Assembly (NCBI GenBank): GCA_031761405.1
Contig: JASEVX010000364.1
Coordinates: forward strand, 83,501 to 147,500
Direction: 5' to 3'
Source of the DNA: Serripes groenlandicus
Lineage: Eukaryota > Mollusca > Bivalvia > Cardiida > Cardiidae
DNA length: 64,000 bases
Shown here: piece after piece, positions 35,480 through 48,900 of the stretch
Layout of the letters: each line of letters opens with the position of its first letter
How positions within the stretch are numbered: the first letter of the stretch is position 1
Notes under the pieces: generated by a model
Database searches by the model: none
Seen by the model: the letters and a program-made list of their open reading frames with translations, nothing else
Told to the model about the DNA's origin: nothing
Position numbers and translations under genes: made by a program

Positions 35480-36720
35480 CATTTATTTAGAACAAGTCTT
35501 CAAAGCATGTGAATATCATAATTATGTTTATATAAGGGTTTTTTCTGCAAAGAAAGTAAACATCTGCATGCTTTTTGATAGAATGGTTCATCTCTTTAAA
35601 ACGGTAAATAACTTTATCGTTTGGATAGAATGCTTCTTCTTGGCAATTTAACATTTTGACAGAATGCTTATTTCCTATAAAGAAGGTCACCATCTTTATT
35701 TAGTTCATTTGTTACTTGCAAGGAAGGTAAATACCTTTATCTTTTTGATATAACGTGTGTGTTCTATGAAACAGGTAAAATAGGTTGAATCTTTTTTGTG
35801 GGCTAAAATTTAATTATTTTATCATATTGTTTGCATAAGGTATATATCGTGTTCATTGAATGTTTGATTTATACAAAAGCGTAATTATCCGTCTTTTTTA
35901 TATGTTTTTCTTTTTTTGTGGCAAATACTATAAATACATTTACTCTCGTCCTTACAGTTCGTACTATCGCGACTCAACCCACCGTGTGCAATGAACTCTT
36001 GCAATGAAGAGATAGTGACGAACTCACCTAAATTCTTTTATACCAATCATCGACATTAGTATATAAAGTTGTATTTCTCAAAGTGGATACACACACATTG
36101 TTCCGTTTGGCCAATATTAATATGTCAAATCCAGTTTTGTCTGCGTGATTCCTTGTGTTATTACAACATATAATTGAATTTTCAAATTACTACATACCTG
36201 TATTTTCAGAAAATATATATTTATCATCAGATATACGCATATTCAGATTAAAATAATAGCTACCCATCTGTTACTGTTCTGCTGAGAGAGAATAATTAGA
36301 GCATGTGTGAAATAATGTATAAGAGCCAACATGAATGCAAATATTTAGCTCGTGTTATGCATTTCGACTAGTGGATAGCTACAAGGGTTAATATGTTTTG
36401 AATAAACTGTAAACTGTATATGTTCATATTAATATGAAATAGACAAACTTCCGTATCAAATATACATGTCCATACTATTTTACTTTGGTTATATATAAGT
36501 ATAAAGTTTAATGTTTGCATACACACACGTTCACATATCCAAACGGATGAATACTATCATATGCTATGTTAAATCCGTTTTAATACAGTTTAACCGTTTG
36601 TTTAACATAAACTTGTATTATATACCTGCACATTCTCGGGCGCAAAAACTTGCAAATAAATGGAAAAACTGTTTAACCAAATAATAGTGACATGCTACTC
36701 GTTTAATCATGTTTGTTTGA
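35480..36720. other. Intergenic sequence, no gene recognised
   Basis: AT-rich, with no supported exon between unit 1 and the LINE. Confidence 0.45.
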
Positions 36721-36730
36721 TATTATACAG

Positions 36731-38800
36731 AACATGATTATTTACGTCGCATATATCTTTCCAGAAGGCTTAACTATTTATAATAACTTAGGAGAGAAAA
36801 ATGGCATAACTGATCTAGAAAAGAGCATAACATTTATTCGAAAGCAATATCCAAACTAATACTTGTATATAGCTGGAGATGTAAATGCACTGACAACCGA
36901 CTTCTTTGATTATATCCCAAAATATTCGTTAGACTTCGTTTTAAGAAGTGATTTTGATGATGATTTCGACAACTTCTGTCTTAAAAAAATTAATAATGAT
37001 ACCGAATGCACAATTAAGCTTTATCGGTCAAATTGTTCTCTTTAACCCACTAAATTTAAGCATTTAACACATGTATTTTATTTTCCAACAAATACATGGA
37101 AAGAGGCATATAGTCAAAGCTTTAACAATTTACATTCTAATGAATTTTTAATAAAATCAGCTAAAATAACGACATTTATACCAAACGTCTGTTTAAAAAG
37201 AATGCTGATAAAACATTGTTAAAGCAAAGAGCGTTTTATCCACCAGCCTTGATGGGACGACCAATGTGACCAAGAAAAGTACGCCAAACATGCTGATCTA
37301 AGGAAATAGTTACACAAACTTTATTGAAACACTTATAGCGCTTAAATTAATTAGTCTTCAATAAACTCATATATACTTAATGAAAATAGGAAATAGTTAC
37401 TGTCCGCTAAACAAACTCCTTAATTGTTTTGGTCAGTTTGAAAAAAAAAATGTCATATGCTACAGGATTAAGATAAAAGATTGGAAAATATCGAGGGTTT
37501 ATTGTTTCAAAATAACCAACATTAACATATTTTAAATATGATTGTAAAGATGAGAATGAGAACAGTACTATTATGAATAATTCAATACACACTGATGAGG
37601 TATATCAAAGTATAAATAGACTAACACATGGTAAATCATAAGGCCCAGATTCCATCGAGGCAGAATTCTACAAATAGACACGTTTCGAAATAGCTCCAAT
37701 TGTATTTTGTTCGTGTTTTAATAGTATTCACTCTTCGGGTTTGTTTCCCAAACACATGGAGAGACAGTATTATTGTACATGTATACATGTCAGGGTCATG
37801 GAATGACCCTGTTAATTATAGAGGGATTTCCTAAGTTAATGGTGTGCATACAAATAAGGGGTACAGGGGTATTTTCGTAACAGACAATATTCCTAATATA
37901 ATATGTATACTTTTTGCAGATGATGTTGCAAAGTGTGCCGAAACAATAGCTAATATACAGATACAACTTAAACTTAAATCTAGTGCCAATTATGTTATCG
38001 AAATAGTATGAATATGAATCAAGGTAAACAGGAATAATTGTCTTTAGAAATGGTGAGCGACTTCGTAATACTGGAATGCTTTTTACTGAAAAATTATCAT
38101 CGGTTAGAGCAAAGCTAGACAATCCATTTTTGAAATAAGATCTTTTTAGATAATCTTTTTCATCTTAAATCTTTATGCCATGGTAAAAGCTTTTATTATG
38201 TACGGGACTGGAATTGAGATACAGAATTCTCGGAAAACATTAAAGGGTACTAGTAAAGTATTGTATCGATTTTCTAGGGGTATGATCGTCACCAAATGAT
38301 GTTATTGATTTAGATTAATGTGGCATCCTCACTTAAAAACATGTATTGTATCTTTTTGGCTTTGGGTATGTCTGGCTAGCGTACGACGTGGATAACACGA
38401 GCGTGTTTTTAGCTGCATTCAAACAATGAGTGAGAGACTGCTTGCAACACAATTTGTTAGAGTTTATAAATAAACGATGCTCAACTTACATACATTTTAA
38501 GTGCATGTTAAATCCAAAACAATATTTAACTCTAAACCTATAATTTTATCTTTGGAAACAACTTGCAAGGTTCAGACTTACTAGCCACACATTTTGCATT
38601 GAAACTGCCAGGCATATTGGAATATTAGGAATAGTCAGACATGGAAATTGCATTTATTGTCTGCATAATTTGAATATTTATTGTATTGAAGACGAAAATT
38701 ATGTATTTTTCAACTCTTTTCAATGTGCTGATTGACTTACACGTTTGTTCTAGTATTGGTATATTGGAAGGGATAATTGTGATACCTTTAATTCATAAAC
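36731..38800 (+). mobile_element. Decayed non-LTR retrotransposon (endonuclease and reverse transcriptase)
   Basis: Endonuclease-like YLYIAGDVNALTTDFFDYIP (about 36862-36921) is followed by LTHGKS-GPDSI (about 37620), NDPVNYRGIS (about 37802-37831) and LFADDVAKC (about 37909-37935, the YADD box). A C-terminal CIYCLHNLN...ENYVFF segment lies near 38650-38715. Many stops and frameshifts occur. The order fits an APE-type LINE read on the plus strand. Confidence 0.75.
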
Positions 38801-39235
38801 GAGCAATACCGATGAAACGATAATAAGGACAATTAAAATCTTCATTTCAGCAGTCAGAAAAATGATAATGTCTAAAAATAGTAAACAACAGTAATTTATT
38901 TAGTTAACTGTTACCAAAAACTAAATTTTAAAAATGTATTGTATTGTATGAATTATTTTGTATTTATCGTCCGAAATTCGAACACGACGGATTAAAATAC
39001 TATATTTGATAAGATCAAATACGGTATGAAATAAGGAAATTTACGTCACTGAAATATGATATGACGTCATTGAAAAATTATTTTAAGGTTTTCAAAATAT
39101 GATATTAGGGCGTGGTACACACGCTAATCATAACTCATAATTTAAGGGTAAATTATATTATTTCTTTATTTAGAATAACAAAACTCGAATTGCATTATTT
39201 AGTCTTAAAAGTTAAATATGATACATAATAAAAGG
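38800..39235. other. No gene recognised
   Basis: AT-rich spacer between the LINE and the duplicated block. Confidence 0.4.
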
Positions 39236-40889
39236 AAACTTATGCTTCAGTAGCGATACACCTTCGGTATCGCGATATACCAATTGTCAACGCCGATCGT
39301 AGAACAATACTAAAACATGTATAGCTACTTCAACATAATATTCCCTATGTATATTGTGTTTTATGATCTTCGTCTCCAACGTTGACCTGCATGTTGGTTT
39401 GCATTTTGTGCATATTTTTACTAACGGCATGTGTATATACACATGTATACATACAGCCTTACATATATAATTGTACATAATATGTATCAAACCATACATT
39501 ATTAACTTCCATTCTTTAACACCTACTTACTGTATACTATAATTTTAAATGTATATATACTATGCCATGTGATGGTATGGTATTGTTGCATGACAACTTG
39601 CTAAATGTTCAGTTAGACATTTGCTTCAAGTGGAGTGATCTAGTAAGTTCATATCAAGTAAACAGTTACGGTACAACATTCCTGATGTACTCGGCGACTT
39701 CCATTTCGACCTCATCTTGTTAACACTTTATGTCAAATGAAATCAGTGTTGTTCTTGTACATGACGATTATTTCCGGTGAAAATGACGCGGACAATCCAA
39801 CAAATAACTCCTATTTGTGACGAGTTTAAACGAGAATATACAGGTATCGCCGAGCTCGTTGGAATGTTCTTCTTCAAGCACGATGTTTTAAAAGTAGACT
39901 AAAACGAAGACTACTACTCTTTCTATCTTCTTAATGGTTGCATCCAAATAATCTTCATATCTGTGGTGTTTTAATTGGAATGGAAGGTGAATCTGGGCAG
40001 TTTTGTATATTCAAATTACTTTTTGTAAAACTCCCTTTCTATATGTAATAACGGTATTATGTTATATTATAAAAATAGCATGGATCATAAACATTAATAA
40101 AAATGACGCGTGATAAATATGTATTTGTATCTACATGTTATACCATGAAGAGAGACCATTTATAACGACACGGTCTAACGTGTTTTCACCAAATTTCCTC
40201 AAACGAATACGCGCCAATGGTGGAATTTTCATTCTAACCGAGTAGTAAATAAACTGCTAGATATACCGATGACTCAATGCGAAACGGTTGAATCTGCTTC
40301 TAAAATTGTGTGTAGTAACAACAATTTAGCACTGACATTTCCGTGTATTTTTACCGATCCAACACCATGAATATCACACTGCCTTGTCTTGAAATGCGTA
40401 TGCGGTGTACGTCTTCTAATTTAAATGTTGAACTTGTTTAAGTGTCAACGTCATTTCCAAGCAAAACAAACTTGTAACGAGCTGTCTCACCTTAATTCAG
40501 CATTACTTGCCTTTGAGTTATCGACATATTACAAACGCCTTATACATGACCAAATGTTTCGCCCGAATTTGAACATGGGAGAATCTTCTTTAGAAATTAA
40601 GTCATTGATCGAAAAAAATGAGATGTTAATTAACTGTGTGAGTCGGGTCTAGAGATATTGGAATCTTATTACGCACAGAATCACCTGATTATCCACCGTC
40701 CGTCTACATTCGTTTATGTTTTCGTATATGTATGTCTTGACAAAATATCTACAATTGTAGCCTTATTAGTTTAACACCAATTTAACTTCATACGATATCG
40801 TTACATAATATCAAAAAGACTCCAAATGGCCATACGTGGCTCATTATTTAACCTCATAGCAAGATAATCTTATCATGAGACAAGGTAAA

Positions 40890-41215
40890 CAAATAACACC
40901 GTTCCCGTTAAAAAAAACACCATACAGGTAATGAAGGTAAAACCCTTTACGAACCTTTTCAAAACATATCACATACTGACACAACTACAAACGAACTCCT
41001 TCAAAACATGAACATAAAGGTTTTGAAGGTAAAACACTTAAAGAACCTTTTCAATACATGTCACATAATGACACAAATACCACCGTTCCCGTTAAAATAA
41101 AAGAGCATACAGGAAATGAAGGCAAACCTCTTTACGAACCTTTTCAAAACATATCACATAATGACACAACTACCATCGCTCCCCTTCAAAACATGAACAT
41201 AAACAGTGGTGGTCA
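40890..41215 (+). repeat. 92-bp minisatellite, short allele-like paralogue
   Basis: Three to four units of the repeat described at 13040-13790. Confidence 0.85.
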
Positions 41216-41588
41216 ATCAGGTATGACATGTTAACCGTATCATAACAAAACAATTCAATCATGTCATAGAGATTAATACGCCCCGTCAGTCTTTGAATAT
41301 AAGTAAATGCTGTTGATAATGTAACCTGTATCGAATTGTATATACATATATACTCTATGCCGTTGTGTTACTGTGACTTCATTTTATTAATATGTATGTA
41401 AATTGTAAAATTGTTAATGTAGGCAATTGTACGATTAAAGTTGTATTAATACCTAATCTTTATATTGATTGACAGGAATAATCAGATTGCGTCACAAAAT
41501 CATAAAGGATAATTATAGATCAATATATATTATGCCTGATTTAAATGTACCGTTGTAAATCAATTTGCCATAATTCGACTTAATCAAT

Positions 41589-41664
41589 ATGGTTGATAAT
41601 AATCGTCTTTACATTGTCGGTGTATTTCTCGTTTCTGATTTCCTAATACATGGAGTTAAAACAG
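41589..41664 (+). CDS. Candidate signal-peptide exon L2 (second copy)
   Basis: ATG opens MVDNNRLYIVGVFLVSDFL, then IHGVKT, ending phase 1 at ACAG|GTTCAT; same length (76 nt) as at 14568. The open frame is retained in both copies despite several substitutions. Confidence 0.45.
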
Positions 41665-42605
41665 GTTCATGAATACATGTTCAAATATCCTTTCCATTTA
41701 AATGTGTACCAGGGGTGATCTAACAGTAATAAGACATTAAGTTTTCTTTCAACACAACTCAAACGGTTATATAATAAACCTGTTAGATGTTTTGTTAATG
41801 CGTGTATATGACCAGGAGATATTGTAGTCAAGTCGCATAAAGCAACATAAGACAATTCTGTTTTAATAATATACAACGCATGATAAAGAAAATTGCAATT
41901 CTAAAGTACTAAATATGCTGTAGTCGTTAAGACCATTTAATGACGCAATGGTGTATATTAACGTAATGAGTGACATGATTGATGTGGAGTCAATTGATGT
42001 TATGCGGACAACTAGTAATATCCCATTTGATTTATTGCTTAGTAGGAAATAATAATTTGTCTGAATATTTGAAGTATATTTAACATAATTTGTTTAAATA
42101 CGATGCTTTAACAGTGGCATGATTCTAGGCCTAAACTGTGAATATATCTCTTTCCATGAAATGTATGCGCCCAACATGTCTGCTGAACGTGTTAAACCGA
42201 CGACCAAACCAAATGGTTTATCAAACCATAAATCATGAAACACAACCTGTCTCCGACACATTGTATCAATTGTAGCAGCCCTTAGTTAGCGCACACCTAC
42301 CTGATTAACCCTACTTAAACCAGCCCAATACAATTTTAGTTGACTGGCGTGCTTATAAACAATTAAGTAGTTTCAAACTCGAAGCACCGTATGTAGACAC
42401 AGTGTTTCAATGGCCTCTCGTACCAAAGGTGTAGGGTTCAAATCCCATTAATAGCGGATTCTTCCATTTGACTGTTTCCTCACAAATGGCGTGAGTACTC
42501 GTTAAGCCTTATATTCAAATAGTGGAGATGGAAAAGTAAATGAGCATAATACAGGGAAGATCATGTTTTAGAAGCACTACGTCGGTGTGCATTGTACTAC
42601 ATTAG

Positions 42606-42796
42606 CCCTGTGTTCCATAGTCACAAAACTCAAAACCTGTTTTGCGAAACCTATATAGGTTGTGTCGATATACCGTTCCTTAGTCGGTTAACCAAACATG
42701 TTCTACCTGTTTTCCATTCATAAAACAGGTAGGTTTCGTTCCGTTTGATAGGCATAGCTTAAACTGTTTATGTTGTGTTTACTATGGAACACAAGG
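42606..42796. mobile_element. MITE, CCCTGTGTTCC family
   Basis: Ends CCCTGTGTTCCATAGT and ACTATGGAACACAAGG, about 190 bp, matching left and right parts of the element at 13799-14171. This copy has no nested insertion. Confidence 0.8.
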
Positions 42797-43026
42797 CTGG
42801 TCTTGAGGTATACAAATTTCGCCTTGCTTAAGAAGTACAATGCAAACGGAAATACCAATACCGGTACAGAAACAGTGTATTTGCTAAGTTTTTATTATGT
42901 GTCTCTCTTCCGGAAACGTTTTCGGAAACTATCACTTTATGTCACGAATTGGTATAGAGCATTTTTGTATCAAACATTTACATTTGCAAACTAAAACAGT
43001 ACAGTTTGATGCAAGGGATATTTCAG

Positions 43027-43263
43027 TTAAAATGAATGTTGCTCTAAATAAAGCAGTACTTTCCAGTTCCGTGTATGTCCCCCCCTGGACTGACTCATTG
43101 AACATATTGAACGGAAACGATAGCAAAGATGAAACCGCATGGGATTGTTGTCCTGCAACAGTTTGACAAACTAACACTTAGCTAACGGTCGATTTCGGAA
43201 AGGAATATGGGATAGAAAACGTGATAGTCTATGGAAAAACTGATGATTCCGAGCATCTTAGTC
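43027..43263 (+). pseudogene. FTP first-half exon with two stops
   Basis: After GATATTTCAG the exon encodes NVALNKAVLSSS and ILNGNDSK, and later VDFGKEYGIENVIVYGKTDD. In-frame TGA at 43164 and TAG at 43179 break it, and the donor position reads GTC|GG. It is more diverged from units 0 and 1 than they are from each other, so it represents an older family member. Confidence 0.8.
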
Positions 43264-43499
43264 GGACGTATACGATATATGAGTATACTTTCACAAAAGT
43301 GACAACATGGCATGACCATACAATGATTCCGCATAATACACGCAATCAGGATAGACATTATGTCCAATCTTAACAAACATGAGATTACTATTACGATTGA
43401 TTGCCGGCTGAAATTTCATTTTAAATTAATCCTATACCTTTTTATTACATTTCATAGTATAAATTGACAAATGGGGATTCTGAACAGCACACTGGTATA

Positions 43500-43655
43500 A
43501 GGAGCATTACAACTATATCTCACAGTGGCCAGTCAATCTAACCATGCTTTGGTAGTTTTCTCACACCTTTAATAAACATAATACATGTTCTTCCCAACCA
43601 TCTAGCTACCTTTTATCATATCATTCGAAACCGATTGGTAGAAGTTGAAGGAATC
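43500..43655 (-). mobile_element. SINE fragment
   Basis: CAGTGGCCAGTCAATCTAAC, TTTTCTCACACC and CCCAACCATCTAGCTACC follow the body of the SINE at 5915. It lies in the intron of the dead FTP pair. Related SINE traces sit in the same intron of the live pairs (9240, 19960, 22500). Confidence 0.55.
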
Positions 43656-43744
43656 TGGTATCATTCACAATTGATTTTATAATCTGTCATATAGCTGCAA
43701 TATCTTACCAGTAGTTGACCTATTTTGTTTCATTTTGTTTCATG

Positions 43745-43945
43745 AATGGGTCTCTGGCTTACAGCTTTATTTGACAAACGCTTCGGCGGTACAAGGTGAT
43801 GGATTTCACGGGTTTGAAGGGAATGGTTGTATTGAATTTATGAATGTTTCAATAGGAGAACAGTTGCAAAGGCGCTTTCTTACCTTATTATTTATGATAA
43901 AAGATAATCGACAATTGCAAGTATGTGAATTTGACGTTTATGTAG
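43745..43945 (+). pseudogene. FTP second-half exon, both splice sites lost
   Basis: 201 nt, still open: VSGLQLYLTNASAVQGDGF, EGNGCIEFMNVSI, LQRRFLTLLF, QVCEFDVYVG. The acceptor reads TTTCATG instead of TTTCAG and the donor GTAG|GA. Partner of the dead exon at 43027. Confidence 0.8.
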
Positions 43946-44049
43946 GAATATGTTTATTCATCATCGACGCTATTATAAAACAAATGGAAATGGTGTATCA
44001 AAGTAGATATACTAATTTCGCAATTCAACGTTTTTAAATCGGTCGGATT

Positions 44050-45840
44050 CCTTTACGCCAGTAAATGTCTTACAAAACTATATGCGCATTGATATTGACT
44101 AGCTTGAGTTTTGGTAGTTTGATAACAATGAAAAATATGAAATGGCAGATAACCTCCTTCAAGCGAAACATCTTATACAGGTTATTTCCATATACAAAAA
44201 GGTCTTCTTGACTTGATGCAATGTATTATAATTAATGGAAGACACTCAGTTAGAGACAAGTTGATCCATGGTTACAATCGGATGATAAACTTCCTATCTC
44301 TTTATTATATTTCAACGATATCCCGTCAGTCAAGTTTAAACGGGGTTGCATTGTAATATCAATGATATCGTTGACAAATTTAGAGTTTAGGGATAGAATA
44401 GACAATTAATGGTTGAATTACAACTTATTTATATACAATTGTGTATTACACATATTAAGACTTGGGGTATACTGAACGACTTACTTTGTTTTGTCTGTTT
44501 GCTTCGCGTACTACGCATATTTACAAAATGTCGAGTTCAAGTTCGAATAATATTTAATTACAAATGACAAATGCAGTAGTATCCGGTCATATCGGAAAGT
44601 TCTGGCTCTCGTCACTAGTAATCGCAACTGATAGGCTAAAATCAACACGTAAACTCAGTAAAATTGCATTGGTTAGGACATAAATGGAAACGGGAAATAA
44701 TGGTTAGGGGAAAAGTTCAATAAATATGACCTACAATAGCCTGCATGTGTGGTATGTTACTTGTATGTTTACGTCTGTAATTGAAAGGATCTGTGTATTG
44801 TCAATCAACAGGTTAAGAACAGCATACAATGTACCTTGTAAAAGGTTTAAGACGGAATATAGAAAACAAAATCGTTTTTTTTTTCTTTGAGTACAAGCAC
44901 AATAAAAATAGATTTTTTATGAAACTATTGATAACCCTATTCAATTTTGCTTACTCTTTTATTTTTCAAATGCAAACTAACTGAACTTCCTTTCGACTTT
45001 ATTCTCAGATCAAAAGTGTCTTTAAATTGAGTGATTATTTATAGTTGTATACCGTTTTCATCAGTAATTCTGTTATATCACTGCGGAAATTTACGTGTGA
45101 TTCCTGACATTGTCGCGTCAAAATATTCCCACGCAACTAGCTACCTTCTCACATCGACAGCTCAAATGCTTATCAGTAAATAATCTAGTTTGATTTCATA
45201 TCCAGTAAACAGTAAACGAACAACACCATTGATGTATTAATCACTACTAATTGAAGTAGGATAAATCTGTTAAATGAAATCAGTGTTGTGCATCTACTTG
45301 ACATTTTTTTTTTTGCAATATAACTACGATCCCATAAACCCATATACCTACCTATAAAAATCTCTTAATACTTCATTTGGAATTCGCCAAGTAAGAATAT
45401 TCTCGCTTCATGCACTTGTTGCCATTTGTTTGCTTTGAACAAAACGTATGAACATTGTATCATTACTTCGCTATTGAACGGAAAAAAATGGATGTAAAAA
45501 GAACATATTCTCCATTTAAGACATATCACTTATATTCACACGTTATCTATTGCAAATGAATCGACATTAACATCCATGGTGTAAAGGGTAAGCTTACGAA
45601 CTAATATTTCTATTTACATTATAAAGAAAACTTGTTAAACAAACAGAAAGGGTGATTATTTGATCGCGTGTATTAATTTTCATTTAAAGCACATATTATG
45701 GTTTTCAAGTTAAGTTTACTTTATTGTTAAAACTAGCAGGAAGTTTCACGTTTTGTCGCACAATAAGTTAACATTTAGTTTTTACATTTATATCTAGACT
45801 GCTGTCAACTCCATAGTATTATTTTGCTTGAGACATAACT
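44050..45840. other. Intergenic sequence
   Basis: 45185-45310 repeats part of the block at 12000 and 39650. 45405-45840 aligns with 14770-15175, the sequence upstream of leader L3. No exon is recognised. Confidence 0.5.
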
Positions 45841-45846
45841 TTCAAT

Positions 45847-45907
45847 ATGCTCTTTATCTCTTTTGGTGTATTATTTATAAGTTCTTTAATATATGGAGTG
45901 AAATCAG
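45847..45907 (+). CDS. Unit 2 signal-peptide exon (L3 second copy)
   Basis: ATG then LFISFGVLFISSLIYGVKS, 61 nt, phase 1, donor CAG|GTATGT. The homologue of 15178. The next in-phase exon downstream is the stalk at 48471 (TA, giving Val). Confidence 0.65.
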
Positions 45908-48900
45908 GTATGTTTATGTTTATTCTATAACAACGGCGTACGTAAATAAGTTTTCCTGAATATTAATATAAATATTTTTTAATTATCGTATTAAACGATG
46001 AATTGTATATATAATTATAAAGTACATATGTATGGACGATTAGTATAATTCATAGTTTTTATAAAAATTGACATAATATTTTTATATGCACAGTATATCC
46101 TTTTACAAATTATGATGCTTCAACACGGAAATATATCCAAACTTACACTTTGCAAAAATGTCTTAACAGTTTATAGTTAATTCAAACGTGTTGTATAGGC
46201 TACCGACCACAATACACGATAAACAACATATATACAAAGTATGAAAGTGAGGACGGCATAACATAGTCAAATATATACGAGGCCTCCGATTATACCGGGA
46301 CATGCCGAGTCTATAATTAGACAAAGTAGTCACACAAAAGGTACATGCTACTATGTATAGGGAAATACATATCAACATTTCGACATGGAACATGCAAGTG
46401 TAGAAAAAACATTTACAAAATATATTTCATATCAGATGATACTTTAGATGATATTATCGGTGAAGTTATTTTTGCATTAAATGAGGGGTCAACGTTTCTG
46501 TTTATGTTGTCTTTTTGCCATTTATGACTGTATAACAGGTTGCAAAATGTTGCTGGTGTAAATTCACTTTACTGTACGAAGTGGCATCAATATAACCTAA
46601 CACGGCTCATGTATAGGTTATATTGTGTACTTATGCATCCTGGACTTCGTTTAGATATGCATACAGTATAATAAAACATCATGAAAAAGCTGGTGTATCT
46701 TAAAATTGCCATCTGATATGTCGACTATCGTAAACAGATCCATGTTAAATCATAAACTGGTGCGTGATAGCCCCGCGCAATGAATATGTATACTTGATAT
46801 ACATGGTTGCAGCAGACGACATATAAAACATCTGCGCAAATTTCGTGATATTACAATAAATAGAAGCTTAATTATTGAGCCCCAGTACCACAGTCGGTAG
46901 CGAGGCAGGCTGTCAATCAAAGGGTTGTGAGTTCGAATACCAGCTCCGCCAACATTTTCAAAGTTTGACGACAAGCGTCACTCGTGTTTCACAAATGGGC
47001 TAACAGTCAATGTTGAAAAGCAGCCAGCTGCTTTGGAAGTATGTTGTATGTAGAACTGGTAGCTAGAAAACACACAAGTAAGTGAACTGGCACCCGTGAT
47101 ATACTGAACAATAGTTGAATAGCGTTAAGCCCCAATGAATGAATCAATATTGAATAAAGTTGAAAACATGTTAGTAACATGAGAAGTTTCACATTTTGTC
47201 ACAATGTTTTCATACGTTATCTGCTGTAGAGGCGTCGACAGCGTCTGTATGTGTTAAAATTACACAATAGATTCCCGGCATTCCAAACACTTTAACACTA
47301 CTATTAATGGCTTCCATCATACGCGCTATTAGATGCGGGAAGATATATTGTACTGTGTCAGGGTAAATAAAATAGTTAGTATTGGTAACTTAACAATGAA
47401 ATACCATAACTGAAATACAGTTGAAAGTCATCTACAGGAAGTCTGGGTAAAGGGTTGACATGTCTTGTAATAAACAGCCACTTACTCTTAATCCGTATAT
47501 AAGAATGGTACACCGTTAATTACTCCTATTCTATATCTCAAAAACAGGACACATTATGTCAGCGAGTGGTTGAATTGATTTATGACTTTATGATACATGG
47601 ATGCTTCATAAAAGCCGACAGCATGTGTGATTAACCGTTAACAAATAATGAACACAAAACAGATTTTCGACAAGTGTTTAACACCTACTGATTGAAAGTA
47701 AATGTTAACGTTCACGTATTTTGATCTAATTAATCGCGTCTGGCTTACTGAATGGGAAATACCTCTTGATTTAAAACAATTTACTCCAATTGTGTGGTGT
47801 TTTGTATGGAATTGAAAAATGAGACGCGCGCAAATATATCATACATGCATACGTACACTTATAAATAAATGCAGGATTAAATGTTAAAAAAGAAGGTTGT
47901 TAAACTGACTAATAAAATAATCGGGAACACGCATCAAAACTAATATATATCGAGTCAGAATAACTTACTCGAAAATATAAGCAAATCAAATCCCAGCTGT
48001 CAATCATCGTGACGTCATGAATCCTTATCAGGTAGATACGTTTTCATTTATGTCGTTTTACAAGCGATGGTTGGAATGAATGTAAATGTTTAAAAACGGA
48101 ACTGATGGTTGTTTATATATAAACTACTGTTACATCTCTGACACGACGTATGGAGACCCGTTTTTATTTTTTCACAAATTTAACATTTTCTGTATTATTA
48201 GGTAATTAGTTCTTCTTGGAATGTCAATCTGGGATTTGTTTCATGGTTTCGAGAAGTTCGGATGTGAATAAGTGCCTGATTGCCTGGCAACCCATAGTAT
48301 ACTCATCCGAAAAGCATTCGAGGGAAAATAGGTTTTTCTTTCGTTAACGCAAATTTTAAACTGATATTTCATTATTACTTTAAGGTTTCAAGAATAACAT
48401 TGTTTCTGTTTCTTGTTTGTTAAATTTATTTTAAACGTTAATATCAAATATTTGAATTATTTCACCGCAGTAGCCGCATATTCAAATGGGACGATAGCAA
48501 TTAACGCTACAACAGCATTGGCCACATATCTAAGTACAACATCATCAACCACAGATCAAGAAATAAAAGGATCGACTACAACATCAAGTACAACTTCCTC
48601 GACCACTAACGCAGGTACAATATCATCAACAACAGTAATAATATGCTATGTATATCAAAAGTAAAGTAAAGTCCAACTAAGTAAAATAAAATCTTGAAGA
48701 ATATATGATCGAATAGAATATTTCGCGCCAAACAAAAAGTCAATATAAGTACTCGCAAGGATATAATCACGTCGTGTGTATCGGTGTCAGAAATAAAACT
48801 ACCGGTAGTATTTGAAGTTATGCCGGGAAACGCCATGATTTAATGGGACTACCGTTGCAAGCAGTATAAACGACGTTACAATCAAACTGTTATTATGTAT

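Larger units (their letters stand above)
39235..41770 (+). repeat. Segmental duplication, copy 2 (partner 11330-14760)
   Basis: Collinear with 11330-14760 but lacks the MITE and the 225-bp insertion, has an extra segment of about 150 bp near 39970-40130, and has fewer minisatellite units. Confidence 0.85.
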
